Assembly (NCBI RefSeq): GCF_963676685.1
Contig: NC_092350.1
Location: forward strand, 62,861,674 to 62,925,673
DNA length: 64,000 nucleotides
From: Mytilus edulis
Taxonomy: Eukaryota > Mollusca > Bivalvia > Mytilida > Mytilidae
Reading direction: 5' to 3'
In this document: positions 1-10,000 of the stretch, one piece after another
Layout of the letters: the number at the start of each line of letters is the position of its first letter
Position numbering within the stretch: the stretch's first letter is position 1
Made by a program: the position numbers and the translations under genes
Notes under the pieces: model-generated
Database searches by the model: none
The model's input: only the letters and a program-made list of their open reading frames with translations
What the model was told of the DNA's origin: nothing

Positions 1-269
1 TGTCGGTTTCGTATTTTTATTTTTCTAATATTTGGTTTTGATACCATTGAAGAAATAATAATTTGCGCATTTTGTGAATCAAATCAATTTCGGTATCATA
101 TAGGCATGTATTAAACATGTTAAATAATTTGTTTAGTACAAACGAGCTACAAATCTCCTTAAAAACGGCAGTGAACTTTCATGCTTCAAAAATGATAATT
201 CGTTTTGCTTAATTAGCAATACCATCATAGTAGTTCATTAAACCAATACCTAATAGGCTAAACATAATG
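1..269. other. Left flank, no gene seen
   Basis: AT-rich sequence up to the start of the left pseudo-LTR. I see no open frame, RNA gene or repeat that I can support here. Confidence 0.4.
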
Positions 270-1017
270 AAAAGTAAAATCACAAAAATACTGAACTCAG
301 AGGAAAATCAATTCGGAAAGTCCATAATCACATGGCAAAATCAAATAACAAAACGCATCAAAAACGAATGGACAAGAACTGTCATATTCCTGACTTGGTA
401 CAGGCATTTTCAAATGTAGAAAATGGTGGATTGAACCTGGTTTTATAGCTAGCTAAACCTCTCACTTGTATGACAGTCGCATCAAATTCCATTATATAGT
501 CACCGATGCGTGAACAAAACAAACAGACATAATAGGTAAAAATGTCAAAAATAGGGGTACAGCAGTCAACATTGTGTTATCATCTTAATCACTATAAAAA
601 CAACAAATGTAACGAAGAAGCACAAAAAGGCATACATCAAATTAACATCCTCATTTTGATTATATTATACGATTATATTTGTCTATGTAAAATGCACCCA
701 TCAAGGAAGGAGGGTATGGGTACTGGTGTAAAATTGCGCGTTTGAAATTCGCACAGGTAGACATGAAATAATTTTGTCGTTCAAAGTATGACGGGATGCA
801 TAAATACAGTCACGCAAAATAGATATAACAAACACTGACTTAGCAGTTAAAGTAATAATAATAAATATAAAATAATAGTGTGGTTCAAAGTATGACGTGA
901 TACATAAGTACAGAGTCACGTAAAATGTATATCACAAAATAGTTGGTTAACAGTAAAAGTAATATTAATGAATAAAATAATTTTGTCATGCAAAGTATGA
1001 CAAGATACATAGGTACA
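270..1017 (-). repeat. Left pseudo-LTR copy of the Naiad element
   Basis: Matches 4236-4738 and then 5261-5513, interrupted there by a MITE. It holds about 490 bp of unique sequence followed by about 2.5 minisatellite units. This copy keeps the empty site of the MITE (around 765-772), so it is the pre-insertion reference. The unique part is the same family as scattered fragments at 15545, 16085 and 57385. The 67-residue frame at 542-745 is repeated at 4508 with nothing to suggest a protein. Confidence 0.85.
765..1017. repeat. ~104-bp minisatellite (array 1)
   Basis: Units begin with AAATAATTTTG or a variant at about 766, 869 and 974, and each contains a CAAAGTATGAC...GATACATA...TACAG block. 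Spacing is about 104 bp. The same units recur at 5261-5549 and 11147-11250, so one array has been split by the Naiad element and the LINE, or the array is carried within the Naiad pseudo-LTR. Confidence 0.75.
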
Positions 1018-1099
1018 CCGCATCGGTGACTATATAATGAAAAAAAAGGGAATAATATAACACGTAATTAAGATGATAAACAACGTCAGTACGCAAAAT

Positions 1100-3892
1100 C
1101 TATACTTCAAGACCATCGTGTATTATTTGTGAAGTTGATACGGAATATTTATTAACAAGTTCTGGGTACCTTCCGATGAACTTTTTTAGAAAAAGGACGA
1201 GACGTTCTTTGACATACCCCTGGTTCATCAACTTTCTGCTCAGACACTGGTGACGTTTTACAAAGTCTGAGTAGGAGCTGCAAGCTCTTGAATACCGAAT
1301 AAGTTGGGAAATGCATATTCCATATGCAGGTGAAGTTGGTATGTTGCTACTAAGGTGGGGGAAATTGATAATTTCAAAATCAAAATCGTCTCGTTTGTCA
1401 TAGATTCTGGTACTAAGATGACTGTGTATGTCAAATTCGAGGTATAAGTCTAAAAATGAGGCGGATGAAGCCGTGTCTGTTGTCTCTTTAATTTCTAGTT
1501 CTGGTGGATATATTAATGGAACCCAATCAGAAAAGTTAGGATTGTTAATGGAAAGAACATCATCAATATATCTGAAAGTGAAATTAAATAACCTGGCTTC
1601 TTTGATCTTCTTGTTTTTGACAAGTGTCTGAAGGAACTCCGATTCATATGAAAACAAGAAGAGGTCAGCAAGGAGAGGCGCGCAGTTCGTTCCCATAGGA
1701 ATGCCGACAGTTTGTTGAAAAAGTCTACCTCCAAACTCAACAAATATGTTGTCGATAAGAAACTCCAGCATACTGACCACTTGTTCTTTTGTGTAGCAGG
1801 TTTTACCTTTTTGTTTGTCACTATTAACGAAATATGCCTTATGAAATCCCAAAGTAATAAATTTATAGCGTATGCTACCATTTTTATGTTGAAAGGCATT
1901 GTGGATTATTTCTTTTAGGCGATTTTTCAATTTCACATGGGGAATGGTGGTATACAGGGTTGAAAAATCAAAAGTTTTGATAGAACTAATTTCAGAAATA
2001 GACCGAGATTTAAAATTGTCTAGAAGTTCTTTAGAATTTTTAAGAATCCACATATGGTTAATACCACTACGCGAGTAAACAGTTTCACAGTATTTCTGAA
2101 GACCCTCTTTCACTGCGGATAAAATTTTAGTCAATCTAATGGACAATTCTTTAGTGGAACATGAAGATGAGCCAGCAATATACCGTTGTTTGTACGGAAT
2201 TTTATGAAGCTTTGGTATCCAATACAAACAAGGTAAGTCCTCCGATTTGGTGTTCAATGTAATGTTTATGGAAGTCATGAAGGACTTATGATTTGCTAAA
2301 ATCTCATCCTTGTCAAATGATATGTCTTTGTATGTGGGATTACCTGAGTGCTCCTTTATACCCAATTCTTTTACAAGACATTCGTAGTAATACGATTTAC
2401 ATACAAAGACAATATTATTTGAAGCTTTGTCCGCAGGAACAACAACATACGTATCATGAAGAGATGATAGACATTTCATGGCCTCTTTGTCTCTGAAAAT
2501 GGACTTTGGTCGATCGTTAACACAGTTTTTCAACTTGTGAATGCGACGTTTTATCAGAGTTCTGATAGTTTTAACCCATTCTGACAAAGTGTCCAGTTCA
2601 ACTTCTTCTCGTTTAGCCCATGCTCTGGCGTAGTCCTCAATGGAATCCATAATTATTTTGAAGTTATGGTTCCAATTGATGTGTTGGGGTTCTCTAAACT
2701 TAGGACCATGAGAAATCACCTTTCGGAGATTTTCATGTTGAATTATGTTTAGATCTCCAGTTATAACATGACCAGAGGGGCTGTAATTATAAGGCGAGTG
2801 GGAACAGTTACATGTCGGAGGGCTTTTTAAGTATTGTTCTAAGTCGAGGTCCTGCAATGCTTGTTTATAGTTAAATATTTTAGGTGCAATGGTTTTGGTG
2901 TAACTGTAGGATACAATAGGAACAGATTGATTTTGAAAATAAATAGGAATTTTAGATGTTACCTCCTTGTGATGTAGAACGTTGCCGAGATTGATAGCAT
3001 CAATTCCTCTATTGGCAAAATCAACAGGAAGGAATTTCCTCTTTTCCTCATGTAAAGGTTCCGATCTTACTGGTTTGAAAAGTCGGAAAAGAGCTACATC
3101 ACAAATAATACTGACTAGTCTGTATATTGCAGAAAATGTATTGGTGCCTCCTTTGTCAAGTGCATAATCTCTCAAACGTTTTAGAAAATTAACTGGCAGT
3201 GAAAAGAGAATAGTTCTTATGTAATGTAACCCTAGTGGATGATGAAGATGTGAAAGAAGGTCATCAAAGCTCCCAGAGAGTGATCTAGATTTGGAAGACT
3301 TTTTAACATTAGGCCGATGGTAATGTTTTTGCCCATGACTACGTTGTTGTCGTAAGGTAGTATTAAATAAACTCATTACATTAATATCACTGCAGGCAGG
3401 ACTTGACAAATTTCTTACTCCTTTAATATTGTCATTGCAACCATATGGCATTGCAGTCCCTAACTCCCTTATCCAGAAATTTTCTCTATCTTTGCGGAAA
3501 GGAGTACTTAGTACAGGGCTATTTGTGTGGTGATAAATTTTCTCAATGATGCGTACTTTCATAGATAAAGAAGGATCATGGTCCGGTTGATTAAAATGGT
3601 TATAAAGAACTCTAAATTGAGGATCTTTATTATCCGACCGGTGTTGATTCATTCTTTTACGCAAAGTTTGACGAGTTTCACCAACATAAAGTAGTCCACA
3701 CAAAGTACATTCGATTCCGTACACGACATTGTCCGTGGAACAGTCCAGAGGCTCGAAAGATTTAGTATAATAAGTTTTAGATGTTAAATTACTAGTGAAA
3801 TCAGGAGTCGTGATTAACATATCACATGTCTTACATGTGCTCCTTTTTCCTTTTTTTATGTTTACAAGAAGAAATAATAGGTGTTGATTCAC
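1100..3892 (-). CDS. GIY-YIG endonuclease / reverse transcriptase (Naiad PLE ORF)
   Basis: This frame of about 930 residues is the retrotransposition enzyme. A GIY-YIG nuclease fold spans roughly residues 57-165, with VYGI at 57-60, LYVG at 68-71, an Arg-rich helix, a Cys pair at 62/65, histidines at 99 and 105, and RENFWIRELG near 136-145. A linker with Cys-Asn-Cys at 361-363 follows. Telomerase-related RT motifs come next: PADK near 486-489, IPKLHK near 559-564, motif A FDFSTLYTTIP near 641-651, motif B GIPMGTNCAP near 730-739, catalytic YIDD near 775-778, and FLDL near 813-816. No internal stop or frameshift is seen. The frame opens on GTG, so its true start lies upstream in another frame. 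Permuted order plus CxC is diagnostic of N-terminal EN+ Penelope-like elements; I see no selenocysteine-type TGA inside. It is probably competent apart from the N-terminal frame problem. Confidence 0.88.
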   Translation of the reverse strand: MNQHLLFLLVNIKKGKRSTCKTCDMLITTPDFTSNLTSKTYYTKSFEPLDCSTDNVVYGIECTLCGLLYVGETRQTLRKRMNQHRSDNKDPQFRVLYNHFNQPDHDPSLSMKVRIIEKIYHHTNSPVLSTPFRKDRENFWIRELGTAMPYGCNDNIKGVRNLSSPACSDINVMSLFNTTLRQQRSHGQKHYHRPNVKKSSKSRSLSGSFDDLLSHLHHPLGLHYIRTILFSLPVNFLKRLRDYALDKGGTNTFSAIYRLVSIICDVALFRLFKPVRSEPLHEEKRKFLPVDFANRGIDAINLGNVLHHKEVTSKIPIYFQNQSVPIVSYSYTKTIAPKIFNYKQALQDLDLEQYLKSPPTCNCSHSPYNYSPSGHVITGDLNIIQHENLRKVISHGPKFREPQHINWNHNFKIIMDSIEDYARAWAKREEVELDTLSEWVKTIRTLIKRRIHKLKNCVNDRPKSIFRDKEAMKCLSSLHDTYVVVPADKASNNIVFVCKSYYYECLVKELGIKEHSGNPTYKDISFDKDEILANHKSFMTSINITLNTKSEDLPCLYWIPKLHKIPYKQRYIAGSSSCSTKELSIRLTKILSAVKEGLQKYCETVYSRSGINHMWILKNSKELLDNFKSRSISEISSIKTFDFSTLYTTIPHVKLKNRLKEIIHNAFQHKNGSIRYKFITLGFHKAYFVNSDKQKGKTCYTKEQVVSMLEFLIDNIFVEFGGRLFQQTVGIPMGTNCAPLLADLFLFSYESEFLQTLVKNKKIKEARLFNFTFRYIDDVLSINNPNFSDWVPLIYPPELEIKETTDTASSASFLDLYLEFDIHSHLSTRIYDKRDDFDFEIINFPHLSSNIPTSPAYGICISQLIRYSRACSSYSDFVKRHQCLSRKLMNQGYVKERLVLFLKKFIGRYPELVNKYSVSTSQIIHDGLEV

Positions 3893-4154
3893 TTGTAGCA
3901 GGTGTCTTTAAACAGTCAAAAATATTGACACAACATGGCTTTAATTTATGAAAGGTATCTGAATTTTTGAAATAGTAATTACCTTCTGGCTGAACATATG
4001 TCAAATCAGGGGTATCCCGGAGGATATTTCGTGGAACACACAAATCAAATGCTACAGTGTTCCGTGCAGCAAAAGAGGACCTTGGTAACCCGGGCGACGT
4101 CCCAGCCGGTTTGTTCTTCGTATTATTTGTATTCATCATGCATAAAGCTACCAA
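3831..4154 (-). other. Upstream part of the Naiad ORF in a shifted frame
   Basis: About 100 codons read towards the main ORF in another frame and end in a Lys/Arg-rich stretch (CKHKKRKK) that overlaps the start of the main frame (KKGKRSTCKTC). The switch falls in an A-rich run near 3845-3860, so a single-base homopolymer indel, or programmed slippage, would join the two. The frame stays open further upstream (to about 4190), and its first listed codon is TTG, so the true initiation codon is not resolved. ATG codons near 4138 in this frame are the best candidates. Confidence 0.6.
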
Positions 4155-4191
4155 GTTAATGATGCCCTCGGGGAATAATCCACCAGCAGTA

Positions 4192-4214
4192 AAGTTTCTT
4201 CTGTGAAGAAACTT
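4192..4214. other. Perfect hairpin upstream of the Naiad ORF
   Basis: The arms AAGTTTCTTC and GAAGAAACTT pair perfectly over 10 bp around a 3-nt loop. It lies between the right pseudo-LTR and the ORF start. It has no CUGAUGA core, so it is not a hammerhead ribozyme. Its role is unknown. Confidence 0.6.
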
Positions 4215-4235
4215 GACATCGACTTGGTTGTAGTA

Positions 4236-5513
4236 AAAAGTAAAATCACAAAAATACTGAACTCAGAGGAAAATCAATTCGGAAAGTCCATAATCACATG
4301 GCAAAATCAAATAACAAAACGCATCAAAAACGAATGGACAAGAACTGTCATATTCCTGACTTGGTACAGGCATTTTCAAATGTAGAAAATGGTGGATTGA
4401 ACCTGGTTTTATAGCTAGCTAAACCTCTCACTTGTATGACAGTCGCATCAAATTCCATTATATAGTCACCGATGCGTGAACAAAACAAACAGACATAATA
4501 GGTAAAAATGTCAAAAATAGGGGTACAGCAGTCAACATTGTGTTATCATCTTAATCACTATAAAAACAACAAATGTAACGAAGAAGCACAAAAAGGCATA
4601 CATCAAATTAACATCCTCATTTTGATTATATTATACGATTATATTTGTCTATGTAAAATGCACCCATCAAGGAAGGAGGGTATGGGTACTGGTGTAAAAT
4701 TGCGCGTTTGAAATTCGCACAGGTAGCCATGAAATAATGGTAAACGGACAGAAAGTCACAGGACAAAAAGTCACAGGACATAAAGTCACAAATTTGGTAG
4801 GACAAAAAGTCACAGGACAAAAAGTCACAAATAATATGTTGACAATTGTTTGAATATATAAGAGAAATAGCTTGAAATATTTACTTTTTAATACATATAT
4901 ACTTATTAAAGTTTAGAAAATGTGTCATTACACTTGAAAAATGAAGATTTATTTAATTTTAATCATGCAAAAGAAAGATTTCTTGGCATTATGAAGCCAT
5001 TTACGTGCTGAGCCACTTTGACATTTTGTTTTCTTAACAATTATTTGATTTACTTTGATATTTTTTGGATAAATTTTGTTTACCAAGTTAGATTTTATAC
5101 AATAGTTCAAGAGAAATACAAAAATATTTTTTTAGAAATATGCGTTTTTTATTCAAAGAAAAAAGTAAAAAAAAAATGAATTGTGACTTTTTGTCCTGTG
5201 ACTTTTTGTCCGTGACTTTTTGTCTGTGACTTTTTGTCCTGTGACTTTCTGTCCTATATCGAAATAATTTTGTCGTTCAAAGTATGACGGGATGCATAAA
5301 TACAGTCACGCAAAATAGATATAACAAACACTGACTTAGCAGTTAAAGTAATAATAATAAATATAAAATAATAGTGTGGTTCAAAGTATGACGTGATACA
5401 TAAGTACAGAGTCACGTAAAATGTATATCACAAAATAGTTGGTTAACAGTAAAAGTAATATTAATGAATAAAATAATTTTGTCATTCAAAGTATGACAAG
5501 ATACATAGGTACA
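4236..5513 (-). repeat. Right pseudo-LTR copy, split by a MITE
   Basis: Same sequence as 270-1017, read continuously if 4739-5268 is skipped. Beyond 5513 the left and right copies diverge: the left enters the element interior at 1018, and the right continues into more minisatellite. Confidence 0.85.
4739..5260. mobile_element. 522-bp MITE with TIRs of tandem GTCACAGGACAAAAA units
   Basis: The ends are inverted repeats built from short tandem copies of a GGACAAAAAGTCACA-type motif (left 4745-4830, right about 5179-5254), with an A/T-rich core and no coding capacity. GAAATAAT is duplicated on both sides (4731-4738 and 5261-5268), an 8-bp target site duplication. The empty site is preserved in the left pseudo-LTR at 765-772. 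An 8-bp duplication fits hAT-like transposases, but the TIRs do not let me name the superfamily. The frame at 4626-4820 (repeated CDFLS) is only the repeat translated. Confidence 0.88.
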
Positions 5514-5549
5514 GATTCACATCATAAAATAATTTTGTCATTCAAAGTA
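5261..5549. repeat. ~104-bp minisatellite (array 2)
   Basis: Continues the right pseudo-LTR and adds a shorter 55-bp unit (5470 to 5525) before being cut by the LINE at 5549/5550. Confidence 0.75.
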
Positions 5550-6022
5550 GGAATCAACCAATCATGGCTGACAGCGGCTTTTTATAGCAGAAGAAGTTTT
5601 AGAAGTTTTTAGACTATAGATACCATAGTTTTAATTCTGGATCAAGTCTGTGTGCTCACAATCACATTTTAACTTCGATTTTAACTTTTAGTGCTCCTTG
5701 GTAGATTTTAAATTATCCCATTGACACTTTTAGCTGTTTTGTACTTGCCGCCGTTTTAAAAAAGTACCGCCATCTTGAAAATTTTTAATTTTCCTGCCAT
5801 CCGAAGATACTGTCCCTCTTGTACGTATATTTTTACTGTAAATATCTTATCATAATCCCCGCGTATCCTTTGTACATTATTCTTTTTAATTTTTAGCCTT
5901 TTTAGCTATTTTAAATTCTTTTAAAGTACTGTGTTTATTTCTGACTTTGCTTTTATCTTGAGTCAGTCCCGAGTGTACATGACCCCCACGTCTAGGCTCT
6001 ACAACGATAAAACAAAACAAAA

Positions 6023-7081
6023 ATGGATGTGGTGCGTAGAAGTTCTCGTGTCCAGGCTAAACACTTGCCTTTTACACCTGGCAAGGGAGTTGTTAAATCG
6101 AGAAAACATAAAAACACTAAGTCTACTATCAGAGATCAAACTGTTCAGTATACTCTAGATCGTCAAAAGGCTGTCAAGAAAAAACTAGATGCTGCCAACC
6201 GATCTTTTTCAGTCACGCCAGAAATTAGCCCTGGTAATCTTGTCTTGGTATTCTCAGCTGCTGCATATGAAACGTTTAAGAATGTCACATTTGGTGTATT
6301 AAACAACTTACAATACTCATTAGACATCACAAGCACAAAAGACCAATCTGGTGCTGTAATATATGACTCTGTCGCAGTCAAAGCGAAATCTGTAAAACTA
6401 TATGTGCTGAACTTCTATCACTCGAGCTCAAAGGTCCTGCTTAATGGTAAACAAAATTACATGATTGACTTTATACAAACAACACTACAAGAAATCATGA
6501 GTGTGTTAGATCAGAGTGAGGACTTTACTAGTATAAACAACACAATCAAGCACTATTGCAAACATTATCTTGAAACTCTTGATAGTTCAAATGACCATGC
6601 AAGTAATAAATGCAACAATTCTAGTGACATCAAAAGTGTACAACATATAGACAATGAGTCAGTGACTCCAGCCAATATTTGCCCTGTCTGTAACGTTCCA
6701 TGTGAATTCTCCTCAAAAGCAATAGGGTGTGATACGTGCGATAAATGGCTTCATTACTCGTGTGAACATCTATCAATTAAAGACATAAGATACTATGAAT
6801 CTGATCACTCAGCACAATATGTTTATCGTAGCTGCATGAGTTTACAAGCCTCTGTTGCGAATGATTCTGAGGGCTCTAACGTTCCTAACCATCTTGTTGC
6901 TAATCTAGAAAATCCTATACTCAACATCTCTGATAAACCTAGCGCATGTGAAAATTTGGAAAGGTCAAAGTTTAAGGTTATGGAACAAACTATACCTAAA
7001 ATGCCTATATCTAATACTGCTGATGCAAATCAATCACCTATTAATGTAGTAAAACAACGGGTAGAAATCCAGTATCGATAG
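6023..7081 (+). CDS. LINE ORF1 protein with PHD-like zinc finger
   Basis: This 352-residue protein begins with a basic N-terminus and has a cysteine/histidine cluster at residues 220-271: C220, C223, C236, C239, H244 and C247 fit the PHD spacing. The final Cys pair reads Tyr268 and Cys271, so one zinc ligand is missing. In CR1-type elements ORF1 is thought to bind RNA or chromatin and form the RNP. The ATG at 6023 follows an AACAAAACAAAA leader and is the first long-frame start. ORF2 follows within 15 to 130 bp in another frame. Confidence 0.75.
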   Translation: MDVVRRSSRVQAKHLPFTPGKGVVKSRKHKNTKSTIRDQTVQYTLDRQKAVKKKLDAANRSFSVTPEISPGNLVLVFSAAAYETFKNVTFGVLNNLQYSLDITSTKDQSGAVIYDSVAVKAKSVKLYVLNFYHSSSKVLLNGKQNYMIDFIQTTLQEIMSVLDQSEDFTSINNTIKHYCKHYLETLDSSNDHASNKCNNSSDIKSVQHIDNESVTPANICPVCNVPCEFSSKAIGCDTCDKWLHYSCEHLSIKDIRYYESDHSAQYVYRSCMSLQASVANDSEGSNVPNHLVANLENPILNISDKPSACENLERSKFKVMEQTIPKMPISNTADANQSPINVVKQRVEIQYR

Positions 7082-7094
7082 TACTTTTTTAGAC

Positions 7095-10000
7095 ATGCGC
7101 AATCGCCCAAGAGGCAGGAAAAAGTCTGTACAAAATATAACATTATCTCCAAAAGTGCCGATCTGTGCAAATACACAACCGAACAGGGAAATGATAAACC
7201 AACAGCGAAAGGTGTGTCAATCTTATCCGAGCACCCCGTGCATGCACCCCTCCGACTGGGAAGAGATAAGTCTAGGTCAGGTCAGGACTTGTTAGATGAA
7301 GCTGATGGTGTAGATAGTTTACGTATTTTATCTTTTAACATTGAAGGATTTTTAAGCAACAATGTATATCTTCAAAATCTTAGTGAACATTTTGACATTA
7401 TTATGCTTCAAGAGCATTGGCTGCATTCTAGAGATAAATATAGAATTAATGATGATTTTAACCTTTTAATTCATATACTAAATGCTTTGATGATGATAAA
7501 TTCGATATTCCTATTCAAAGAAGTCGGGGTCATGCTGGTGTTTCAATTATGTATAGAAAAACATTGCAAACAATTATTAAAGAAATTCCGGATGGTGGAA
7601 ACAGAATTATTGGGGTTTTAATAAAACTAGCAAAACCAATACTTCTGTTATGTGTATACCTTCCAACAAGAGGAAATGGATATTCCCGTGATGACTACCA
7701 AGCGATATTGGATGAACTCTCGGAAATTATTCAAAAATATAATGACTCATATACAATTATTCTTGGAGGTGATATGAATGCCTCGTTTCATCGTAACAGT
7801 AGTAACACTAGAGATATTGACTTTAAACTATTTGCCAATGAACATAATCTCTCTTTACCTAAACTTTGTAAAGAACAACATACTTTTTTTCATTTTAATG
7901 GGAAAGACTCTTCACAAATTGATTACTTTATTCTTAATACTGATATTGTGACATCCTATAACGTACTGACAAGAGAGCTGTGTAACACCTCTACACATGA
8001 TCCAATTACTATAACTGTTCCAATGGAAAAGTCTATTGATGAGTCGACTAACTCAGATAACAAGTGTGTGCGGAAAATTGACTGGAATAAAATTGACACT
8101 AATGAATATGAAAGAAAATTGAGCCATAAACTAGACTCTGAACTCCAAAATTTAGATTTGGAATCGCTTGATAATTTTATAGATAATCTGTGTGAAATTG
8201 TTACTGACACAGCCAGGGAGCTTGTCCCATCTAAACAAAATTCTGGATCACGTACTCGTAGGAAAGGCAGAGTTTGGCCTCCACATATTGTGGATATTAT
8301 TAGGAAAGAGAAACATTGTTTTTGGAAATGGAAACAAGCTGGTCAACCAAAAAGCAAAGATAACAAATATTTTAATGAATTGAAACAAACGAAAAAAGAT
8401 CTCAGGTCTGCTCAGCGACAGCTTGAAGCATCTAAACGTCAAGACAACCTTATCAATATAATGGAACTTCGTGAAACTGATCAAAAACAATTTTATAAAC
8501 TTATCAAACGCCAACGGGACCACAACTATATATCAACATCTGTTCTTAGATATAATGACAAGATTTTTAGTGACTCTATAGCCATTTGTGAAACATGGGC
8601 TGACTATTTCCAAGAGCTGTCTACCCCTTTTGATAATGAATTTTTTGATAACAGCTATAAACAATTGGTCGAAGATGATGTAAAAATACTACAGGATCTT
8701 TTTAACACTAATAAAGAACCCCTAGAATTTTTATCTGAGGATGATGTGGGAAAGTGTATAATGTCTTTCAAAAATGGAAAAGCAGCTGATGAACAAGGCA
8801 TTACCATTGAACATTTAAAATATGGTGGTCAACCTGTTATTAAAATTATAGTGAAATTAGTAAACTTTATATTTCAACATATTAACCTCCCATCTAATTT
8901 AAAAAGTGGTATATGTTATCCAGTATTCAAAAACGGGGGCAAACCTAGAGAAATGCCTAACTCTTATCGTAAAATTACTGTAACAAGTACTATTGGACAA
9001 GTTGTGGAAAAACTTCATCTATCAAAAAATGTGAACATTATTAAAGATAAACAAAGTCGGTTGCAAAAAGGCTTCACAGTTGGGGAATGTCCTTCGGTAG
9101 CAGCATTAATCTTAACTGAACTCAAGGCTGAAGCTAAGAAATTAAAAAAAACAATTAATTATAACATTTAGTGATGCTCAAAAAGCTTTTGATATTGTGT
9201 GGCACTCTGGGCTAATGAGAGAGATGTATAAAGGTGGAATGACCGGTAACAATTGGTTATTATTCAATGAGTGGTATAAGAACTTGGAGTCCTCTGTAAT
9301 GTGGCAAAGTATCAAATCAAAACCAGTTCACGAATTCCAGGGTGTTCGCCAGGGTGGAGTTTGGTCCCCGACTGCCTATAAGGTCTTCATAAACACACTA
9401 CTGAAAACATTTGAAATGAATGGTCTTGGTGCTCACTTGGGTTCTATTTACTGTGGAATACCCACTGTTGCCGACGATGTTACTCTGATTTCCAACAACC
9501 CGTATGAGATGCAAACAATGTTAAATGTCTTGTCTGATTATGCAAATAAACATCGCTACATAATTAGTAGCCAGAAGTCATGTACTCTACAATATGGAAG
9601 TAAAACTGAACATTTATTTACACTGAATGGTCAACCGCTTCAAAGTTCAGTTAAAGCGACTCATCTTGGTATAGATCATGATGTCAATTCTAAATATGGT
9701 GTGAAAGATTGTGTACCTAATAGAATTCAGACAGCTAGGAAAACAGTGTATGCCCTCATGGGAGCTGGGCTCCATGGTTTGAATGGACTTAACCCTAAAG
9801 TCTCTATGCACCTGGTGAAAATTTATGTGCTACCCAGACTTTTGTATGGATTAGACTCCATAATACTTTCTGTCTCCGATATGAAATTACTCTCCGTATA
9901 TTACACCAAGCTTTTAAAGCAGATCCAGCATTTGCCAGAGCGCACTTCCACTAGTGCTGTCTACTTACTTCTCGGTCAAATTCCAGTTGAGGCTGAATTG

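Larger units (their letters stand above)
270..5513 (-). mobile_element. Naiad-type Penelope-like retroelement with pseudo-LTRs
   Basis: One long minus-strand ORF (GIY-YIG nuclease first, reverse transcriptase second) is bracketed by two direct copies of a ~748-bp segment, 270-1017 and 4236-5513. The right copy is interrupted by a 522-bp MITE plus its 8-bp target duplication, so the offset changes from 3966 to 4496. Partial tandem duplications acting as pseudo-LTRs, and permuted domain order with a CxC linker, are published traits of Naiad elements in invertebrates. The copies look nearly identical by eye (a few substitutions, for example at 761 and 990), which suggests a recent insertion. The outer limits are inferred from where the two copies diverge. 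Confidence 0.82.

Noticed and set aside
1513-1899. 128-residue minus-strand frame inside the Naiad ORF
   Set aside because: It overlaps the RT catalytic region in another frame and has no independent support.
4192-4214. Hammerhead ribozyme of the Naiad element
   Set aside because: The hairpin contains GAAGAAAC but no CUGAUGA core nearby; Naiads are reported to lack canonical hammerheads.
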